This document shows, in pieces, positions 7,445 through 9,672 of a stretch of 9,672 bases of DNA. This DNA comes from Chitinophagaceae bacterium UBA2789. GTDB lineage: Bacteria > Bacteroidota > Bacteroidia > Chitinophagales > Chitinophagaceae. Every line of letters starts with the position of its first letter. Within the stretch, counting starts at the first letter, position 1. The notes below the pieces were generated by a model. The model was not told where the DNA came from. It did no database searches and saw nothing but the letters and a program-made list of their open reading frames with translations. The stretch covers positions 4,933-14,604 of the forward strand of contig DEHX01000026.1 in assembly GCA_002352145.1 (NCBI GenBank), written 5' to 3'. The position numbers and the translations under genes were made by a program.

Positions 7445-9478
7445 ATGAAAATATTTGTGAGAAAGAAATTAACAACACTGCTGATTGTACTGACCTTTTG
7501 GGTTACTGCTGCTCATGCCCAGCCTTGCACTACTTTAGGACAAACTCCTTCTACAGCTTTTCCGGTTTGCGGCACTACCACATTTACACAGGCCACAGTA
7601 CCTCTTTGCAGTACAACCAGCCTGTTTGTTCCCGGTTGTACAGGCGATGGTGCCAATTATGAAAACAAGAATCCATTTTTTTACAAATTCACCTGCTATG
7701 TTGGAGGCACATTGGGTTTTGTCATCACGCCACTGGCTGCCAATGAAGATTACGACTGGCAGTTATACGATATCACCGGCAAGAACCCTGATGCCATATT
7801 TACCGACAGAACGATCATCGTAACAGGTAATTGGTCAGGCTCTTATGGCCCAACCGGCGCTTCGGCTTCTGGTGTCAATTATATTCAATGTGCCTCAGTA
7901 CCCAGTGATAACCTTCCCACATTTGCACAAATGCCGGTACTGATTCAAGGGCATGAATACATTTTAATGATCAGCCATTATACTGATACACAAAGTGGAT
8001 ATACACTGGCATTTGGCGGCGGCACTGCTGTTATTACCGACCCGAAAGTACCGGATATGCTAAGCGCCAAACCTGATTGTGACGGAAGATCCATCACTCT
8101 TAAGTTGAACAAAAAATTCCGCTGTAATTCATTAACTGCAGCTGGTACTGAGTTTAGCTTATTACCATCTGCAACAACAGTAACTGCCGCAGCAACGACC
8201 ACCTGTGCTGCCGGTTTCGATTTTGAAGAAATAACGCTTACACTGGCCGCTGCATTACCCAATGGCACATACGACCTGGTGATCAACAACGGTACCGACG
8301 CAAACACTTTGTTGGATTTGTGCGGAACAGGAATTGCAGCAGGCAACAGGGTAAGCTTTACGTATGCAGCACCACAACCCATTTTTGCAGACAGCATAGG
8401 AAAAGTGCCCTGTACATCGGATTCAGTAAAAGTTTATTTCCCAAAAAAGATCAGCTGTGCCAGCATTGCACCTAATGGCAGCGATTTTAGTGTAACCGGC
8501 CCTGCACCTGTCACTGTTGTCAGTGCCGCAGGTAATTGTGTAAATGGAAAAACAGATTATGTGGTAGTGAAATTTGCTTCGCCTATTTATACAAGAGGAA
8601 TATATACACTAAACCTGAAAGCAGGTAATGACGGAACCGTTTTGATTGATGAATGCGGGCAGGAAACCCCGGTTCAATCACTTCCTTTCAATACAGCTGA
8701 CACAGTGAATGCTGAATTTAATTTCACTTCCAGGTTCGGCTGCCAGCGGGACACATTGACTTTTTCTCACAATGGGGCCCATGATGTAAACTTCTGGAGC
8801 TGGAATTTCAACAGTGATCCCCCGGTATTAACGCAAACCCATACTATTATTTTCCCTGCATTCAGCACCAACAATGTGCAACTGATTGTAAGCAACGGAA
8901 CCTGTACAGATACAGCGTCTGCAACAATCGTTTTGAATAATGAGGTAAAGGCAGACTTTACGATGGACTCTTTTATTTGCCCCGAGGATAAACTCACTGT
9001 CATTAATAACAGCCGTGGCAATGTAGATGCCTGGAAATGGAATTTTGATGTCATAGCCACCAGCACACTGAAAGACCCGTTGCCTGTTCAATTTCCAACA
9101 TTGAATAGAGAAGCCTACTATACCGTAAAACTGGTTGCTTACAACAACAGCCTGCGTTGTGCAGACAGTATGAAAAAAACACTAACTGTACTGGACCATT
9201 GCCGAATTGCCGTACCTACTGCTTTTACTCCCAATAATGATGGCCGTAATGATTTCTTCTGGCCGCACAATGCATTAAAAGCCGACAACCTAGAGTTCAG
9301 GGTGTACAACAGGTGGGGCCAATTAGTTTTCCAGAGCCAGGGCTGGCGGGATAAATGGGATGGCACCCTAAAAGGAATACAACAACCCGCAGGAGTGTAT
9401 GTGTGGATGCTGCGCTATGTGCACCGGGAAACGAAAAAGGAAGTATTTGAAAAAGGAACTGTTATGCTAATCCGGTAA
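7445..9478 (+). CDS. Secreted T9SS cargo protein with Ig-like repeats, PKD domains and gliding-motility-type C-terminal sorting domain
   Basis: The 677-residue product has a signal peptide MKIFVRKKLTTLLIVLTFWV...AHA, then Gln26. Residues 27-200 form a beta-rich domain with six Cys (28, 42, 55, 65, 84, 149). Two Ig-like repeats of exactly 111 residues follow (201-311 and 312-422), then two PKD-like domains (about 423-495 and 503-583). The C-terminal sorting domain (588-677) has PTAFTPNNDGRNDFF, VYNRWGQLVF, WDGT and QPAGVYVWML, the type B (gliding-motility-associated, CHU_C) signature. The protein should cross the inner membrane by Sec and the outer membrane by the T9SS. No catalytic motif is visible, so an adhesive or structural surface role is likely (inference). 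It starts at the ATG 31 bases after the dprA stop. A TTG at 7406 would put 13 hydrophilic residues before the signal peptide and is rejected. It probably shares a transcript with dprA. Confidence 0.93.
   Translation: MKIFVRKKLTTLLIVLTFWVTAAHAQPCTTLGQTPSTAFPVCGTTTFTQATVPLCSTTSLFVPGCTGDGANYENKNPFFYKFTCYVGGTLGFVITPLAANEDYDWQLYDITGKNPDAIFTDRTIIVTGNWSGSYGPTGASASGVNYIQCASVPSDNLPTFAQMPVLIQGHEYILMISHYTDTQSGYTLAFGGGTAVITDPKVPDMLSAKPDCDGRSITLKLNKKFRCNSLTAAGTEFSLLPSATTVTAAATTTCAAGFDFEEITLTLAAALPNGTYDLVINNGTDANTLLDLCGTGIAAGNRVSFTYAAPQPIFADSIGKVPCTSDSVKVYFPKKISCASIAPNGSDFSVTGPAPVTVVSAAGNCVNGKTDYVVVKFASPIYTRGIYTLNLKAGNDGTVLIDECGQETPVQSLPFNTADTVNAEFNFTSRFGCQRDTLTFSHNGAHDVNFWSWNFNSDPPVLTQTHTIIFPAFSTNNVQLIVSNGTCTDTASATIVLNNEVKADFTMDSFICPEDKLTVINNSRGNVDAWKWNFDVIATSTLKDPLPVQFPTLNREAYYTVKLVAYNNSLRCADSMKKTLTVLDHCRIAVPTAFTPNNDGRNDFFWPHNALKADNLEFRVYNRWGQLVFQSQGWRDKWDGTLKGIQQPAGVYVWMLRYVHRETKKEVFEKGTVMLIR
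8045..8710 (+). repeat. Two tandem 111-residue Ig-like repeats with four conserved cysteines
   Basis: Within the cargo protein, residues 201-311 and 312-422 align without a gap. Cys212, 227, 254 and 293 match Cys323, 338, 365 and 404, each offset by exactly 111 residues, with identical internal spacing of 15, 27 and 39. Shared features include the 'LNKKFRC' / 'FPKKISC' segment, a 'G-TYDL' / 'G-IYTL' strand and 'LLDLCG' / 'LIDECG'. The unit resembles bacterial Ig-like folds, and the Cys probably form two disulfides per unit once outside the cell (inference). Confidence 0.85.
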
Positions 9479-9521
9479 GACCTCTTTCGAAAAATCATTT
9501 TTATCATTTGACTCAGCGGTC

Positions 9522-9529
9522 TATCTTTG
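9522..9529 (+). promoter_or_regulatory. -7 box (TAtcTTTG) for guaB
   Basis: The box is a perfect TAnnTTTG three bases before the guaB ATG, giving a leaderless or near-leaderless layout as at folD. An upstream TTTG at 9507-9510 is too close (11 bases) to be a normal -33 partner. Confidence 0.45.
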
Positions 9530-9532
9530 CAC

Positions 9533-9672
9533 ATGGCAACAAGAAATTCTTCCCCCGCTGCAAGTAAATCCCAACGTTTTTTTGGTGAAGGCCTGACCTT
9601 CGATGATGTATTGCTGATGCCCGGCTACAGCCAGGTATTGCCCCGTGATGTAAACATCAAAACCAAACTGAC
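9533..9672 (+). CDS. guaB: IMP dehydrogenase, 5' end only
   Basis: Only the first 46 codons fall inside the window. After a short Ser/Ala-rich start come GEGLTFDDVLLMPGYSQV and LPRDVNIKTKL, the characteristic N-terminus of IMP dehydrogenase, which oxidises IMP to XMP with NAD+ as the committed step of GTP synthesis. The catalytic Cys loop and the CBS domains lie beyond the right edge. It follows the cargo gene by 54 bases, and a TAnnTTTG box just ahead of the ATG suggests its own transcription. Confidence 0.93.
   Translation, partial: MATRNSSPAASKSQRFFGEGLTFDDVLLMPGYSQVLPRDVNIKTKL

Noticed and set aside
9479..9532. Possible terminator AAAAATcATTTTT between the cargo gene and guaB
   Set aside because: The palindrome has a one-base loop and no G-C stem, so it cannot form a normal terminator hairpin.

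Overview
The window looks like chromosomal DNA from a Bacteroidota bacterium, most likely Chitinophagaceae or a close relative. Three things point there. It carries type IX secretion (T9SS) hallmarks: a cargo protein with a gliding-motility-type (type B) C-terminal sorting domain, and an OmpA-family protein with the TPR / PD40 propeller / carboxypeptidase-regulatory / OmpA order of PorE. TAnnTTTG motifs, the Bacteroidota -7 box, lie just before several genes, and no gene shows a convincing, well-spaced Shine-Dalgarno site. All four exported proteins have a predicted signal peptide ending just before Gln. The family placement is inference.

Layout. Positions 1-2662 (minus strand) hold a two-gene operon. 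It has a TTG-started small outer-membrane beta-barrel protein (PorV/PorQ-like), then a GTG-started large protein that overlaps it by 4 bases and runs off the left edge. The large protein has a signal peptide, a degenerate ComEA-type helix-hairpin-helix region and a long beta-rich barrel-like body. Its frame is open for all 614 codons in the window. Positions 2663-2767 are a divergent promoter region. On the plus strand follow folD (one-carbon metabolism) and queE (queuosine precursor synthesis), joined TAA-ATG with no spacer, then an 82-base gap, a porE-like gene, dprA, a 677-residue T9SS cargo protein, and the first 46 codons of guaB.

How the genes relate. The porE-like protein and the T9SS cargo suggest a cell-envelope/secretion theme, with dprA (DNA processing during transformation) lying between them in a closely packed run. 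folD, queE and guaB are housekeeping genes of folate, deazapurine and guanine metabolism. I see no mobile element, tRNA, rRNA, CRISPR array or transfer signature. There is no gene-free stretch over 300 bases; the longest gap is about 105 bases.

No clearly new system can be claimed. The least understood part is the minus-strand barrel plus HhH-barrel pair. The most precise unexplained structure is an exact 111-residue tandem repeat with four conserved cysteines in the secreted cargo protein.
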